64,000 bases of DNA from Buchnera aphidicola (Hyadaphis tataricae) (GCF_005081445.1 NZ_CP034873.1:434001-498000); one strand, 5' to 3'; shown: positions 42,286-52,864, counted from the stretch's first letter. Made by a program: numbers and translations. The notes: generated by a model not told the origin, from the letters alone.

Positions 42286-43148
42286 ATGTATATGATGTTT
42301 CCGAATTTTGATCCTATAATTATTTCTATTGGACCTGTATCTGCACATTGGTATGGTTTGATGTATTTTATAAGTTTTACTTTTGCTATGTGGTACGGAA
42401 AAAAAAAACATTAAAACAACAATATTCATGGCTGAAAAATAAAATCGAAACATTAATATATTCTATTTTTTTAAGCGCTTGTATTGGAGGTAGAATAGGG
42501 TGCGTGTTGTTTTATAATTTTTCATATTTTTCTCAAAATATATTACATATATTTTATATATGGGAAGGAGGCATGTCATTTCATGGAGGTTTAATAGGTG
42601 CCACAATTGCAATATCATATTTTTCTTTGAAATATCAAAAACCAATCTTAGAAATATCTGATTTTATCATTCCATTAGTACCTTTTGGTTTAGGAGCAGG
42701 AAGAATAGGAAATTTTATTAATGGTGAATTATGGGGTAGGGTATCAACAGATTACTCATATGGAATGATTTTTCCTAACGCCAAACAACAAGATATAGAA
42801 ATAGCAAGTCATCACCCAAAATTGCAAACTTTTTTAGATCAATATGGTGGTATACCTCGTCATCCTTCACAATTATATGAACTTTTTTTAGAAGGTCTCG
42901 TGTTATTTTTAATAATCTACTTTTTTACAAAAAAAAATAGACCAATCGGCAGTGTTAGCGGTATATTTCTAATATTTTATGGTTTATTTAGATTTATAGT
43001 GGAATTTTTTCGAGAACCAGATCCTTCAGTGGGATTATTAAAAAACATTATAAGCATGGGTCAATTACTATCAATACCAATGATTATTATCGGATTAATG
43101 ATTATGTGTAGTATTTTTTATCAAAAAGACGGGTCATCTAAAAAATGA
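42286..43148 (+). CDS. lgt: Prolipoprotein diacylglyceryl transferase, frameshifted at an A10 tract
   Basis: Lgt adds diacylglycerol to the lipobox cysteine of prolipoproteins in the inner membrane. ATG 42286 opens [18 protein letters not shown] and [18 protein letters not shown], matching the Lgt N-terminus, but this frame stops at 42412. From the A10 run (42399-42408) the preceding frame continues with [43 protein letters not shown] and the signature [16 protein letters not shown]. One added A gives 287 aa (E. coli 291) and the same spacing between FAMW and GRIG as E. coli. Its stop overlaps the thyA start (ATGA). Confidence 0.9.
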
Positions 43149-43939
43149 AACAGTATCTTAACTTAATTAAGGAAATCATTAAATACGGAAATCAAAAAAA
43201 AGATCGCACGGGTACTGGAACACTATCTATATTTGGTTATAATATGAAATTTCATTTAAAAGAAGGTTTTCCTTTAATTACAACAAAAAAATGTCATATT
43301 AAATCTATTATTCATGAGCTGTTATGGTTTTTAAATGGTGATACCAATATTAAATATTTAAATGATAATAACGTATCAATTTGGAACCATTGGGCAGATA
43401 AATTTGGAAATGTAGGTCCAATTTATGGAAAACAATGGCGTAGTTGGAATACAGTGGATAATAAAAAAATTGATCAAATAAAAAATATATTAAAAACATT
43501 AAAAACAAATCCTGATTCTCGTAGAATGTTAGTTTCTAGTTGGAACGTTGGTGAAATCGATAAGATGAAATTACCCCCCTGTCATGTTTTATTTCAATTT
43601 TATGTATGCAATAATAGATTAAGTTGCCAACTATATCAACGTTCTTGTGATGTTTTTCTAGGCTTGCCTTTTAACATAGCTAGTTATGCAATTCTCGTAC
43701 ATATGATTGCTCAACAGTGTAATTTAACAGTCGGAGATCTTTTATGGACAGGAGGTGATGTTCATTTATATAAAAATCATATTGAACAAGCAAAAGAACA
43801 AATCCTTAGAAAACCTTTAAAACTTCCAAAATTGATTATTTTAAAAAAGCCACATTCATTATTTGAATATTCTTTCAAAGATTTTAAGATCTTTGGATAT
43901 AATTCTCATCCTAGTATTAAAGCAAAAATATCGATATAA
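43145..43939 (+). CDS. thyA: Thymidylate synthase
   Basis: ThyA methylates dUMP to dTMP with methylene-THF. The 264 aa protein is the same length as E. coli. It has nucleophile C146 in [11 protein letters not shown], the phosphate-binding [18 protein letters not shown] and [14 protein letters not shown] near the N-terminus. The ATG overlaps the lgt stop (ATGA), suggesting coupled translation, as in E. coli lgt-thyA. Confidence 0.97.
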   Translation: MKQYLNLIKEIIKYGNQKKDRTGTGTLSIFGYNMKFHLKEGFPLITTKKCHIKSIIHELLWFLNGDTNIKYLNDNNVSIWNHWADKFGNVGPIYGKQWRSWNTVDNKKIDQIKNILKTLKTNPDSRRMLVSSWNVGEIDKMKLPPCHVLFQFYVCNNRLSCQLYQRSCDVFLGLPFNIASYAILVHMIAQQCNLTVGDLLWTGGDVHLYKNHIEQAKEQILRKPLKLPKLIILKKPHSLFEYSFKDFKIFGYNSHPSIKAKISI

Positions 43940-43978
43940 CAATATTTTACACATTACTTTAAGATGAATATTTAAAAC

Positions 43979-45298
43979 ATGAAATACGTATATATAAAAA
44001 CTTGGGGTTGTCAGATGAATGAATATGATTCATCTATGATAGTTAATTTGCTAGAAAAAGACAATGAATACATAATCACAGAAAATATAGAACAAGCTAA
44101 TATTTTCATATTAAATACTTGTTCAATTAGAGAAAAAGCACAAGAAAAAGTTTTTCACCAACTCGGAAGATGGAAAAAATTAAAAAATCGTAATCCAGAT
44201 ATTATTATTGCTGTGGGGGGTTGTGTAGCAACTCAAGAAGGAAAAGAAATATTTAAACGAGCTAACTATGTAGATATTGTATTTGGAACGCAAACATTAC
44301 ACAAATTACCAAATATGCTTTTAACAGCAAAAAAAAACCGAAAACGCGCTATAAATATTACTTTTCCTAAACTAGAAAAATTTAATTATGTTTTAAAACC
44401 TAAAAAAATACTATATTCTAGTGCTATTTCAATTATGGAAGGATGCAATAAATATTGTTCATTTTGTGTCGTACCATACACTAGAGGTAATGAAATCAGT
44501 CGACCATGTGATGATGTTTTATTTGACATATCCAATCTAGCAGAAACAGGTACAAGAGAGATTATTTTACTAGGACAAAATGTTAATGCCTACCAAGGTG
44601 TAACATTTAATGGAGGTATTTGTTATTTTTCAGAGCTCATAAGATTAGTTGCAGAAATAGACGGTATTGAAAGAATTCGTTTTATCACTAGCAATCCACT
44701 AGAATTCAGTGATGATATCATTGAAGTATATAGAGATACTCCAAAATTAGTTAGTTTTCTCCATCTTCCCGTTCAAAGTGGTTCTAATAAAATACTTCAT
44801 TTAATGAAACGATCATATACAATAGAGGATTATGAATCAATTATTCTAAAACTGATTGATGCTCGACCTAACATTCAAATTAGTTCTGATTTTATTGTCG
44901 GTTTTCCAGGAGAATCTCAAGAAGATTTTAAACAAACCATACAATTTATTAAAAAAATTAATTTTGATATGAGCTTTAGTTTTATTTATTCTGCTCGACC
45001 TGGAACTCCTGCATCTGAAATGGAAGATAATCTGAATTTAATAGAAAAAAAAGAACGTCTCCATCTTTTGCAAAATCTCATTAATACACAAACTATGATG
45101 TGGAGCAGAAAAATGTTTGGTACAATACAATCTATTTTAGTTGAAGGTTATTCTAAAAATAAAAATTTAGAATTGTATGGCAAGACAGAAAATAACAGAA
45201 CAGTTGTATTTTCAGGCACATCAAAAATGATTGGAAATTTTGTTAACGTTAAAATTACAAAGATTCATACACATTCATTGGAAGGTGTATTAGTTTAG
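43979..45298 (+). CDS. miaB: tRNA-2-methylthio-N6-dimethylallyladenosine synthase (radical SAM)
   Basis: MiaB adds the methylthio group to i6A37 of tRNAs reading U-starting codons. The 439 aa protein (E. coli 474) has the N-terminal cluster cysteines ([32 protein letters not shown]) and the radical-[18 protein letters not shown] near residue 157. The TRAM domain is complete, ending SLEGVLV; only the tail of about 35 residues found in E. coli is lost. ybeY follows 7 bases later; E. coli has ybeZ between them, here cleanly missing. Confidence 0.96.
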   Translation: MKYVYIKTWGCQMNEYDSSMIVNLLEKDNEYIITENIEQANIFILNTCSIREKAQEKVFHQLGRWKKLKNRNPDIIIAVGGCVATQEGKEIFKRANYVDIVFGTQTLHKLPNMLLTAKKNRKRAINITFPKLEKFNYVLKPKKILYSSAISIMEGCNKYCSFCVVPYTRGNEISRPCDDVLFDISNLAETGTREIILLGQNVNAYQGVTFNGGICYFSELIRLVAEIDGIERIRFITSNPLEFSDDIIEVYRDTPKLVSFLHLPVQSGSNKILHLMKRSYTIEDYESIILKLIDARPNIQISSDFIVGFPGESQEDFKQTIQFIKKINFDMSFSFIYSARPGTPASEMEDNLNLIEKKERLHLLQNLINTQTMMWSRKMFGTIQSILVEGYSKNKNLELYGKTENNRTVVFSGTSKMIGNFVNVKITKIHTHSLEGVLV

Positions 45299-45305
45299 AA
45301 AAATA

Positions 45306-45761
45306 ATGAAAAAAAATATTATAAATCTTCAAATTTGTTGCAAAAATAATAAATCAATACCAAAAAAATCCTATTTTTTAAAGTGGATTAATCAAACACT
45401 ATCAAAAAAAAATATTAACATAATTACAATTCGTGTTGTAGAAAAAAAAGAAATACAATATTTAAACTCAAAATATAGAGGAAAAAACAAATCAACAAAT
45501 ATTTTGTCATTTCCTTATAATAAATTTATAAAATCAAATCAAACATTGTTAGGAGATTTGGTCTTATGCAAAGCAATAATAGAAGAAGAATCTTTACAAT
45601 ATAAAAGAACATTAGAATCATATTGGGCACAAATGATTATACATGGAACTCTACATTTACTAGGATATGATCATCACAATAAGCAATCAGCATATGTTAT
45701 GGAAACATTAGAAAATAAAATCATGCTTTCTTTAAATTATGCTCAACCGTATCAATATTAA
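45306..45761 (+). CDS. ybeY: Endoribonuclease YbeY (rRNA maturation factor)
   Basis: YbeY is a metal-dependent RNase involved in 16S rRNA 3' end maturation and ribosome quality control. The 151 aa protein (E. coli 155) has STNILSFPY and the zinc-binding HGTLHLLGYDHHN near residue 117 with all three histidines. It lies between miaB and corC as in E. coli, apart from the lost ybeZ. Confidence 0.95.
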   Translation: MKKNIINLQICCKNNKSIPKKSYFLKWINQTLSKKNINIITIRVVEKKEIQYLNSKYRGKNKSTNILSFPYNKFIKSNQTLLGDLVLCKAIIEEESLQYKRTLESYWAQMIIHGTLHLLGYDHHNKQSAYVMETLENKIMLSLNYAQPYQY

Positions 45762-45848
45762 TATTGTTAATCTTTATATAGAAAATGTTCTTACCCTGTC
45801 TACCATAAAATGGTAAAACATATTTAAAAAAATAGAAAATATAAAATT

Positions 45849-46733
45849 ATGAGTGATAATCATTCGAAAAAATACGATAAAATTAATAGAAAAGGATTTT
45901 TTTCTATTTTATTAGAGCAAATTTTTCATGATGAGCCAAAAAATAGAGAAGAATTGTTGGTATTAATTCGTGATGCAGAACAAAATGAACTCATTGATCA
46001 AAATACTTGTGATATGTTAGAAGGAGTCATGCATATCGCAAAAAAAAGAATTAAAGAAATCATGATTCCTAGAACGCAAATGATCACATTAAAATTAAAT
46101 TATGATTTAAAAAAATGTCTTGATGTAATTATTGAATCAGCACACTCACGTTTTCCAGTAATGAATAGCGATCAAAACTATGTTGAAGGATTCTTAATTG
46201 CTAAAGATTTATTACCTTTGATTAGAAATTCTAAGGATGTTTTTCGTATAAAAAACATACTACGACCAGCAGTAGTGGTGCCGGAAAGTAAATATGTGGA
46301 TAGAATGTTAAAAGAATTTCGTTCGAAAAAAAATCATATGGCAATCGTGATAGATGAATTTGGCGCTGTGTCTGGATTAGTCACTATAGAAGATATATTA
46401 GAATTAATTGTTGGCGAGATTCAAGATGAATACGATAAAGAGCAATTAAACATTAGAAAAATACAAAAATATACATTTTCTGTTCGAGCATTAACAGAAA
46501 TAAAAGAATTTAATGACACATTTCATTCTAATTTTCAAGATGATGAAGTTGATACTATAGGTGGATTGGTAATGAAAGAATTTGGTCATTTGCCAAATCG
46601 AGGAGAAAAACTGAACATCAATGGTTATACTTTTCAGGTTTCTGTAACTGATAGTAGAAAAATTATACAACTACATGTAACTCTTCCAGAAAATCAAATG
46701 TTAAAAAATTCAGGAAATGTCAAAAAATTGTAA
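45849..46733 (+). CDS. corC: CorC/YbeX CBS-domain protein
   Basis: The 294 aa protein (E. coli 292) belongs to the HlyC/CorC family linked to magnesium/cobalt efflux and ribosome function. Two CBS domains span about 70-200 (MIPRTQMITLKLNYDL; DEFGAVSGLVTIEDILELIVGEI) and a CorC_HlyC domain follows (DDEVDTIGGLVMKEFGHLP). No membrane domain. In E. coli lnt (lipoprotein N-acyltransferase) follows; here leuS starts 39 bases later and no lnt remains. Confidence 0.94.
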   Translation: MSDNHSKKYDKINRKGFFSILLEQIFHDEPKNREELLVLIRDAEQNELIDQNTCDMLEGVMHIAKKRIKEIMIPRTQMITLKLNYDLKKCLDVIIESAHSRFPVMNSDQNYVEGFLIAKDLLPLIRNSKDVFRIKNILRPAVVVPESKYVDRMLKEFRSKKNHMAIVIDEFGAVSGLVTIEDILELIVGEIQDEYDKEQLNIRKIQKYTFSVRALTEIKEFNDTFHSNFQDDEVDTIGGLVMKEFGHLPNRGEKLNINGYTFQVSVTDSRKIIQLHVTLPENQMLKNSGNVKKL

Positions 46734-46772
46734 TAAATTCGTGTTACATAGTTTCATGATAGAGATGAAATA

Positions 46773-49352
46773 ATGAAAAAACAATACCATCCAAAAAAAA
46801 TAGAAAATTACGTGCAAAAATTTTGGCACAAGAATAAAACTTTTCAAGTTATTGAAGATACAAAAAAAGAAAAATATTATTGTCTTCCAATGTTGCCTTA
46901 TCCTTCTGGAAAGTTACATATCGGTCATGTAAGAAATTACACAATTAGTGATGTAATTTCTCGTTATCACAGGATGTTAGGAAAAAATGTTTTACAACCA
47001 ATGGGTTGGGATGCTTTTGGATTACCTGCAGAAGAGGCCGCAATACAAAATAACACTGCCCCATCTAATTGGACAAAAAACAATATTGAATATATGAAAA
47101 AACAACTCCAATCATTAGGTTTTAGTTACGATTGGAGTAGAGAAATTACAACATGTCAACCAGAATATTATAAATGGGAACAATGGTTTTTTATTAAATT
47201 ATATGAAAAAAAATTAGTTTACAAGAAAAAAAGTTTTGTGAACTGGTGTTCATACGACAATACTGTGTTAGCAAATGAACAGGTTGTTAATGGTCGGTGC
47301 TGGAGATGTCATGGAAGAATAAAATTTAAAAAAATTTCTCAATGGTTTTTAAAAATACGAAATTATGCAGAATCTTTATACCAAGATTTAAAAAAATTAA
47401 TTCATTGGCCTGAAAACGTAAAAAATATGCAAAAAAATTGGATCGGTCGAACAAAAGGATTTGAAATTACTTTAAACATTTTCAAATGTGATAAAAAAAT
47501 ACAAGTTTTTACTGATAGATTAGATTTAATCATGGAAGTGACACATATTGTGATCTCTACTTACCATGAAATATCTACAGATTTATATAAAGAAAATAAA
47601 AAAATAAAAACGTTTATAAACAATTATAATAATCTTTCACCTGAAGAATCAGAACAGTTGAAATATGATGGCATCAAAACAGAAATCTTTGCAGTTCATC
47701 CACTTACAGAACAAAAAATACCTATTTGGATTTCAAACTTTATTCTAAAGGAATATGGAACACATTCCATGTTCTCTATACCTGAAAATAATGAACACCA
47801 TTCTAATTTTGCAGCCAAACATAAATTAACAATCACAAATATTATTACAATATTGAACAAAAACCAATATACACATCATACCGATTATATAGAAAAAAAA
47901 GATACTGTATTACATTCAAAAAAATTAAATAATTTACATACTCAAAAAAATACTGAAAAAATTAAACATATCCTTATTAAAAAAAATATCATAAAGAAAA
48001 AAATTCATTACAAATTGCAAGATTGGTGCATATCTAGACAAAGATTTTGGGGTGCTCCTATTCCTATGGCTCAATTGAAAAATGGCGAAACCATACCAAT
48101 ACCAAAAAATCATTTACCGGTTTTATTACCAGAAATTAATATCAATATTGATTCGTTGAAAAATAAAATTCAACCTGATGTGAAATGGACTAATGTTTTT
48201 ATTAATAATCAAGAAGCAATAAGAGAAACTGACACTTTTGATACCTTCATGGAATCGTCTTGGTATTATGCAAGATACACTTGTCCTCATTTTCATGAAG
48301 GAATGATTGATCCAAAATCATCAAAATATTGGTTACCCGTAGATCAATATGTTGGAGGTATTGAACATGCAATAATGCACTTAATATATTTTAGATTTTA
48401 TCATAAGTTATTAAGAGATTTTAAATTGGTTTCTTTTGATGAACCAGTAAAACATTTATTATGCCAAGGTATGGTGCTTGCTGAAACATTTTATCAAATT
48501 AAAAAAAATGGAGCAAAAAAATGGTTAAACACATCACTAGTATTAAAAAAACGTAATGCCCAAGGAAAAATTGTTCAATCATATGATCAAACAGGAAAAG
48601 AAGTAATTTATGCAGGTATGATGAAAATGTCTAAATCAAAAAATAATGGCATTGATCCAGAGTTAATAATAAAAAAATATGGAGCTGATGCAATACGTTT
48701 GTTTATTATGTTTGCCGCACCTATAGAATCTTCTTTAGAATGGCAAGAATCTGGTTTAAAGGGAACTTATCGTTTTCTAAATAAACTATGGATACTGATA
48801 TTTAATTATGTTGATATAAAAAATACACACATAAAAATGAATTTTAATTCATTAAATGAAAAACAAATTAAATTACGATATCAATTGCATAAAACTATTC
48901 AAAAAGTTTCAGATGATATGGGTCGCCGTAAAACATTTAATACAGCTATTTCAGAAATTATGAAATTAGTTAACGAAATAAATAATGCTCCAATAGAAAC
49001 AGAACAAGATAAATCTATAATGAAAGAATCGTTAACATGCATTATAAAAATGCTTTATCCTTTTACACCACATTTTTGTTTTGTTACTTGGCAATATTTT
49101 AATGAAAACAATTCTATAGATGAAGAAAGTTGGCCAATATTTGACGAAACGATATTATTAAAAACATATAAGATTATCGTTATACAGATTAATGGAAAAA
49201 AGAGAGATACGATGAAAGTCGATAAAGATTTAACTGAAAAAGAAATATTTTTACGTGCAAAAAAACAAATAAAAATTACACAATATCTTAAAAATGTAAC
49301 TATAAAAAAAACAATATATATTTCCAATAAAATAATAAATTTTGTTTGTTAA
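46773..49352 (+). CDS. leuS: Leucyl-tRNA synthetase
   Basis: LeuS charges tRNA-Leu. The 859 aa protein (E. coli 860) has HIGH in PYPSGKLHIGHVRNYT near residue 50, the CP1 editing insertion, and KMSKSKNNGID near residue 618. LYENKLVYKK-like segments and SRQRFWGAPIP are in order. The editing core is more diverged, being lysine- and asparagine-rich. The conserved T-rich editing peptide of E. coli is hard to see; a possible loss of editing is noted in the findings. holA follows directly; E. coli has lptE between. Confidence 0.96.
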   Translation: MKKQYHPKKIENYVQKFWHKNKTFQVIEDTKKEKYYCLPMLPYPSGKLHIGHVRNYTISDVISRYHRMLGKNVLQPMGWDAFGLPAEEAAIQNNTAPSNWTKNNIEYMKKQLQSLGFSYDWSREITTCQPEYYKWEQWFFIKLYEKKLVYKKKSFVNWCSYDNTVLANEQVVNGRCWRCHGRIKFKKISQWFLKIRNYAESLYQDLKKLIHWPENVKNMQKNWIGRTKGFEITLNIFKCDKKIQVFTDRLDLIMEVTHIVISTYHEISTDLYKENKKIKTFINNYNNLSPEESEQLKYDGIKTEIFAVHPLTEQKIPIWISNFILKEYGTHSMFSIPENNEHHSNFAAKHKLTITNIITILNKNQYTHHTDYIEKKDTVLHSKKLNNLHTQKNTEKIKHILIKKNIIKKKIHYKLQDWCISRQRFWGAPIPMAQLKNGETIPIPKNHLPVLLPEININIDSLKNKIQPDVKWTNVFINNQEAIRETDTFDTFMESSWYYARYTCPHFHEGMIDPKSSKYWLPVDQYVGGIEHAIMHLIYFRFYHKLLRDFKLVSFDEPVKHLLCQGMVLAETFYQIKKNGAKKWLNTSLVLKKRNAQGKIVQSYDQTGKEVIYAGMMKMSKSKNNGIDPELIIKKYGADAIRLFIMFAAPIESSLEWQESGLKGTYRFLNKLWILIFNYVDIKNTHIKMNFNSLNEKQIKLRYQLHKTIQKVSDDMGRRKTFNTAISEIMKLVNEINNAPIETEQDKSIMKESLTCIIKMLYPFTPHFCFVTWQYFNENNSIDEESWPIFDETILLKTYKIIVIQINGKKRDTMKVDKDLTEKEIFLRAKKQIKITQYLKNVTIKKTIYISNKIINFVC

Positions 49353-49387
49353 AAATAAATTATCTTTCTGATATAATTTTAGTGTAT

Positions 49388-50407
49388 ATGAATATTCTAC
49401 ATATAGAAAAACTTAAAAACCATTTAACTAAAACTATTCACCCTTGTTATGTCTTATTAGGAGAAGATGATTATTTAATAAAAAAAAATCAAGATTTAAT
49501 TTTAAAAATATCAAAATTCAAAGGTTTTCAAGATTCTATTATGATTGATATAGAAAACGTACAAGATTGGAAAAAAATCATCCATTTTTATCAACAAAGA
49601 AATTTATTTTTTAAAAAAAATATATTAATTATCAATTTTATTGCCAAAATATTAAATAAAACACTAATTTTAAAAATTAATAACATTAATAATTTATTTC
49701 ACAAAGATATTTTGATAATTTTAAAACTTAATCATATATCTAATTTGATTAAACAACATCAGTTGTTAGATAATTTAAAAAAGTATAGCATTTTGATTTC
49801 ATGTTTTACACCATATCGTTCACATTTTATTAATTGGATTAGATATGAAATTGATGAAAAAAATATAAAAATAGACGAAAAAGCTTATTTATTATTATGC
49901 GAACACTATGAAGGTAATACGGATTTTATTCATAAAATTTTAAATACAATATTGATATTTTATCCAAAAATTAATATTACAGTAGAAAAAGTTAAAAATA
50001 TAATTTTTGATTGCTTTAACTTTACCCCATTACATTGGATAAATGCTATACTAAAAGGAAATCAAAAAAAATCAGTGGAAATTTTAAATACTTTTTTTGA
50101 AAAAAAATATAATCCTCTTTCATTAATACGTTTTTTTCAAAAAGATTTATTAATATTAATTCAGATACATCGTAACAAAAAAATAAATATCGATGAGTTT
50201 TTGAAAAACAACAACGTGTGGAGTACAAGGCGTGCGTTATTTAAAAATATGATCTTAAAAATCGATAAAGATATAATGTTAAACGCAATTAAAATACTTT
50301 TAAAAATAGAAATAAATATCAAAAAAAACCATAATGATTCAATCTGGATACAATTGCATGAACTAACTTTAGTGTTATTTAAAAAAAATATCAAACTAAT
50401 TAAATAA
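49388..50407 (+). CDS. holA: DNA polymerase III delta subunit
   Basis: HolA opens the beta clamp within the clamp loader. The start ATG 49388 gives 339 aa (E. coli 343) beginning MNILHIEKLKNHL; an in-frame TTG at 49346 overlapping leuS would add residues with no homology. Sequence is diverged but colinear: CYVLLGEDDYLI, YEGNTDFIHKILNTI, FTPLHWINAILKGNQKKSVEIL and VWSTRRALF match E. coli segments. nadD starts 13 bases downstream, as in E. coli. Confidence 0.9.
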   Translation: MNILHIEKLKNHLTKTIHPCYVLLGEDDYLIKKNQDLILKISKFKGFQDSIMIDIENVQDWKKIIHFYQQRNLFFKKNILIINFIAKILNKTLILKINNINNLFHKDILIILKLNHISNLIKQHQLLDNLKKYSILISCFTPYRSHFINWIRYEIDEKNIKIDEKAYLLLCEHYEGNTDFIHKILNTILIFYPKINITVEKVKNIIFDCFNFTPLHWINAILKGNQKKSVEILNTFFEKKYNPLSLIRFFQKDLLILIQIHRNKKINIDEFLKNNNVWSTRRALFKNMILKIDKDIMLNAIKILLKIEINIKKNHNDSIWIQLHELTLVLFKKNIKLIK

Positions 50408-50420
50408 TTTATACATAATA

Positions 50421-51053
50421 ATGAACAAATTATACGCGATATTTGGTGGCAATTTTGATCCAATTCATTACGGCCACATTCTTTCTGTTAATAATCTAGC
50501 TAAAGAAATATCTATAAATCATATAATATTTTTACCAAATAACAACCCTCCACATAGAGAGAAAACAAAAACATCTATTATAGATAGAATTAATATGATT
50601 AAAATTGCTATTAAAAAAAATACTTTATTTAAAATCAGTTATTTAGAAACAAAAAAAAAACAAATTTTTTATACTATAAATACTTTAAAAAAAATCAGAA
50701 AAAACATTGGTTTTTCAGCATCCTTGTGTTTAATAATAGGACAAGATCACCTTCAACATTTACATCTCTGGAAAGATTGGCAAGAAATACTGCGATTTTC
50801 TCATCTATTAATTCTTCCTAGAATTTGCAAAAATATAAATTATACATTAGAAAAATGGATACAATCCCACATTGTTAGTAATTACAGTTTACTACATGAA
50901 CAATCGTCCGGTTTAATTTATTTTTCAAATATAAATCGAATTAATATTTCTTCCACTATCATTAGATATAATTATTTGAACGGTATCAGTTGTAATCAAT
51001 TGTTACCAGATTCTGTAAATCAATATATCTTATCAAAAAAATTATATTTTTAA
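50421..51053 (+). CDS. nadD: Nicotinate-mononucleotide adenylyltransferase
   Basis: NadD adenylates nicotinate mononucleotide in NAD synthesis. The 210 aa protein (E. coli 213) has the nucleotidyltransferase motif GGNFDPIHYGH at 9-19, IGQDHLQHLHLWKDWQEI near residue 108 and ISSTIIRYNY near 180. An A10 run near 50651-50660 stays in frame. Confidence 0.95.
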   Translation: MNKLYAIFGGNFDPIHYGHILSVNNLAKEISINHIIFLPNNNPPHREKTKTSIIDRINMIKIAIKKNTLFKISYLETKKKQIFYTINTLKKIRKNIGFSASLCLIIGQDHLQHLHLWKDWQEILRFSHLLILPRICKNINYTLEKWIQSHIVSNYSLLHEQSSGLIYFSNINRINISSTIIRYNYLNGISCNQLLPDSVNQYILSKKLYF

Positions 51054-51119
51054 CAAATAAAACTACATTAGTAAAATATTAATTTTATTATTTTAAAAAA
51101 ATTTTTGAATTAAAACATA

Positions 51120-51356
51120 ATGAAAAAAAACAATATAATTGTATTAAATTTGATTGGTCTGAGATGTCCAGAACCTATTATGATGATTAGAAAAACAATA
51201 AGAAAGATTCAACAAAACAAAAAAATATTAGTAGTTTCCGATGACCCTTCAACCAAAAGAGATATTCCTAATTTTTGTTATTTTATGGAGCATCAATTAT
51301 TAGAAAATAATATAGAACATATTCCTTATCATTTTTTATTAAAAAAGGGTATATAG
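51120..51356 (+). CDS. tusA: Sulfur carrier protein TusA
   Basis: TusA takes persulfide sulfur from IscS and starts the relay to 2-thiouridine at the wobble base of some tRNAs. The 78 aa protein (E. coli 81) has the sulfur-carrying C16 in [14 protein letters not shown] and [14 protein letters not shown]. It is the last plus-strand gene before convergent asd. Whether tusBCD and mnmA are present cannot be judged here. Confidence 0.95.
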   Translation: MKKNNIIVLNLIGLRCPEPIMMIRKTIRKIQQNKKILVVSDDPSTKRDIPNFCYFMEHQLLENNIEHIPYHFLLKKGI

Positions 51357-51380
51357 TTATTTTTTTCAAAAAACATAAAT

Positions 51381-51427
51381 ATATACACTTAAATTTTAAT
51401 ATATTATTATTAAAATACAGTGTATAT
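51381..51427. terminator. Hairpin between convergent tusA and asd
   Basis: ATATACACT (51381-51389) pairs with AGTGTATAT (51419-51427), and inside ATTTTAATA (51393-51401) pairs with TATTAAAAT (51408-51416), giving two perfect 9 bp helices with a small internal loop. On the minus strand a T6 run follows 7 bases on. It probably serves as a terminator for asd and perhaps tusA. Confidence 0.6.
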
Positions 51428-51452
51428 AAAAACTATGTTTTATAAAAAAATA

Positions 51453-52562
51453 TTACAAATGAATCAATATATTTAACATTCTTCTTAAAGGTTCCGCAGC
51501 ACCCCATAGTAATTGATCCCCAACAGTAAAAGCTGACAAATATTTTTTTCCCATATTTAATTTTCTTAGGCGCCCTATTGGTACATTTAAAGTACCAGTC
51601 ACGGCTACAGGAGTTAATTGTGCTAAAGTATCTTGAATACTATTTGGAACCACATTGACCCAATTGTTTTGACAGCTAATAATATTTTCAATATTTTCTA
51701 AAGATAAATCTTTTTTTAATTTTATAAAAAATGATTGACTATGACATCGAAGAGAACCTATTCGAACACACATACCATCAATACATACATGATTTTTAAA
51801 ACCTAAAATTTTATTAGTTTCTACTTGACCCTTCCATTCTTCTCGACTTTGACCATTGCTCATTTTTTTGTCTATCCAAGGTATTAAATTACCCGCTAAT
51901 GGTATAGAAAAATGTTTTATAGGAAAAATATTGCTACGAGATATTTGAGTAACTTTATGCTCGATATCTAAAATAGAAGAATAATTTGATAAATCCTCAG
52001 CAATAACATTATAAATGGTGCCCATTTGTTTTAATAATTCAATTACATGACGAGAACCTGCTCCAGATGCTGCTTGATAAGTTGAAACAGAAATCCAATC
52101 GATGAGTTCTTCTTTAAATAATCCACCTAAAGACATGAGCATCAGACTAACTGTACAATTTCCTCCTACAAAAGTTTTAATGCCCTTTTCAATAGCATGA
52201 TGTATAAGATCGGAATTAATTGGATCTAATACAATAACGGTTTTTTTATCCATTCTTAAAATAGAAGATGCATCTATCCAATACCCATTCCAACCATATT
52301 TTCGCAATATTAAATACATTTTTTCAGTGTAAGCGCTGCCTTGACAAGTAATAATAATATCCATTTCTTTCAATAATTCTATGTTATAAGCATCTTGTAA
52401 TTTTTTATATAAAATATTTTTTATTGATGGACTATCTTGACCACATTGAGATGTAGAAAAAAAAACCGAATGAATATTACAAAAATCTTGTTCTTCTAAC
52501 ATTCTTTTTAATAATACCGAACCAACTATACCTCTCCAACCCACTAAACCAACTGTTTTCAT
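51453..52562 (-). CDS. asd: Aspartate-semialdehyde dehydrogenase
   Basis: Asd reduces aspartyl phosphate to aspartate semialdehyde, the branch point to lysine/diaminopimelate, threonine and methionine. The 369 aa protein (E. coli 367) has nucleophile C136 in [13 protein letters not shown], the NADP-binding [14 protein letters not shown] at the start, and [13 protein letters not shown]. It is intact. The product feeds LysA, encoded about 10 kb upstream. Confidence 0.97.
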   Translation of the reverse strand: MKTVGLVGWRGIVGSVLLKRMLEEQDFCNIHSVFFSTSQCGQDSPSIKNILYKKLQDAYNIELLKEMDIIITCQGSAYTEKMYLILRKYGWNGYWIDASSILRMDKKTVIVLDPINSDLIHHAIEKGIKTFVGGNCTVSLMLMSLGGLFKEELIDWISVSTYQAASGAGSRHVIELLKQMGTIYNVIAEDLSNYSSILDIEHKVTQISRSNIFPIKHFSIPLAGNLIPWIDKKMSNGQSREEWKGQVETNKILGFKNHVCIDGMCVRIGSLRCHSQSFFIKLKKDLSLENIENIISCQNNWVNVVPNSIQDTLAQLTPVAVTGTLNVPIGRLRKLNMGKKYLSAFTVGDQLLWGAAEPLRRMLNILIHL

Positions 52563-52864
52563 AATTGATAAAATACGGATTGTTTATATTAACAATATTT
52601 TTTTTCATTGCGATATAGAAAAATTAGTTAAAGTAAAACAATTCCGCCTCCGAAGAAAATTGATAAAAAGAAACAATAAAAAGTATATACTTTTTATAAA
52701 CGTGTAATATATTTTTCAAAAAGATAAAAATCAAAACATAACAATTTATGTCTAAATATAATATAAAATTGTTTTTTATGTTAGAAGTAAAATCTATATA
52801 ATTATATTTTTTAAAAAATATATTGTATAGCAACATTATAACTGAAAAAGGCAAAAAAATTAAA
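52563..52864. promoter_or_regulatory. Divergent intergenic region of asd and yhgN with a 22-base palindrome
   Basis: This 302-base gap must hold the promoters of asd and yhgN. It contains a perfect palindrome, ATAAAAAGTAT/ATACTTTTTAT, at 52676-52697, roughly central. No coding frame of substance; a minus-strand open frame covering 52624-53097 is mostly the shadow of yhgN. No certain promoter hexamers were chosen. Confidence 0.5.

Noticed and set aside
45801-45815. TACCAT/ATGGTA hairpin between ybeY and corC as terminator
   Set aside because: Stem of only 6 bp with a 3-base loop and no U-tract.
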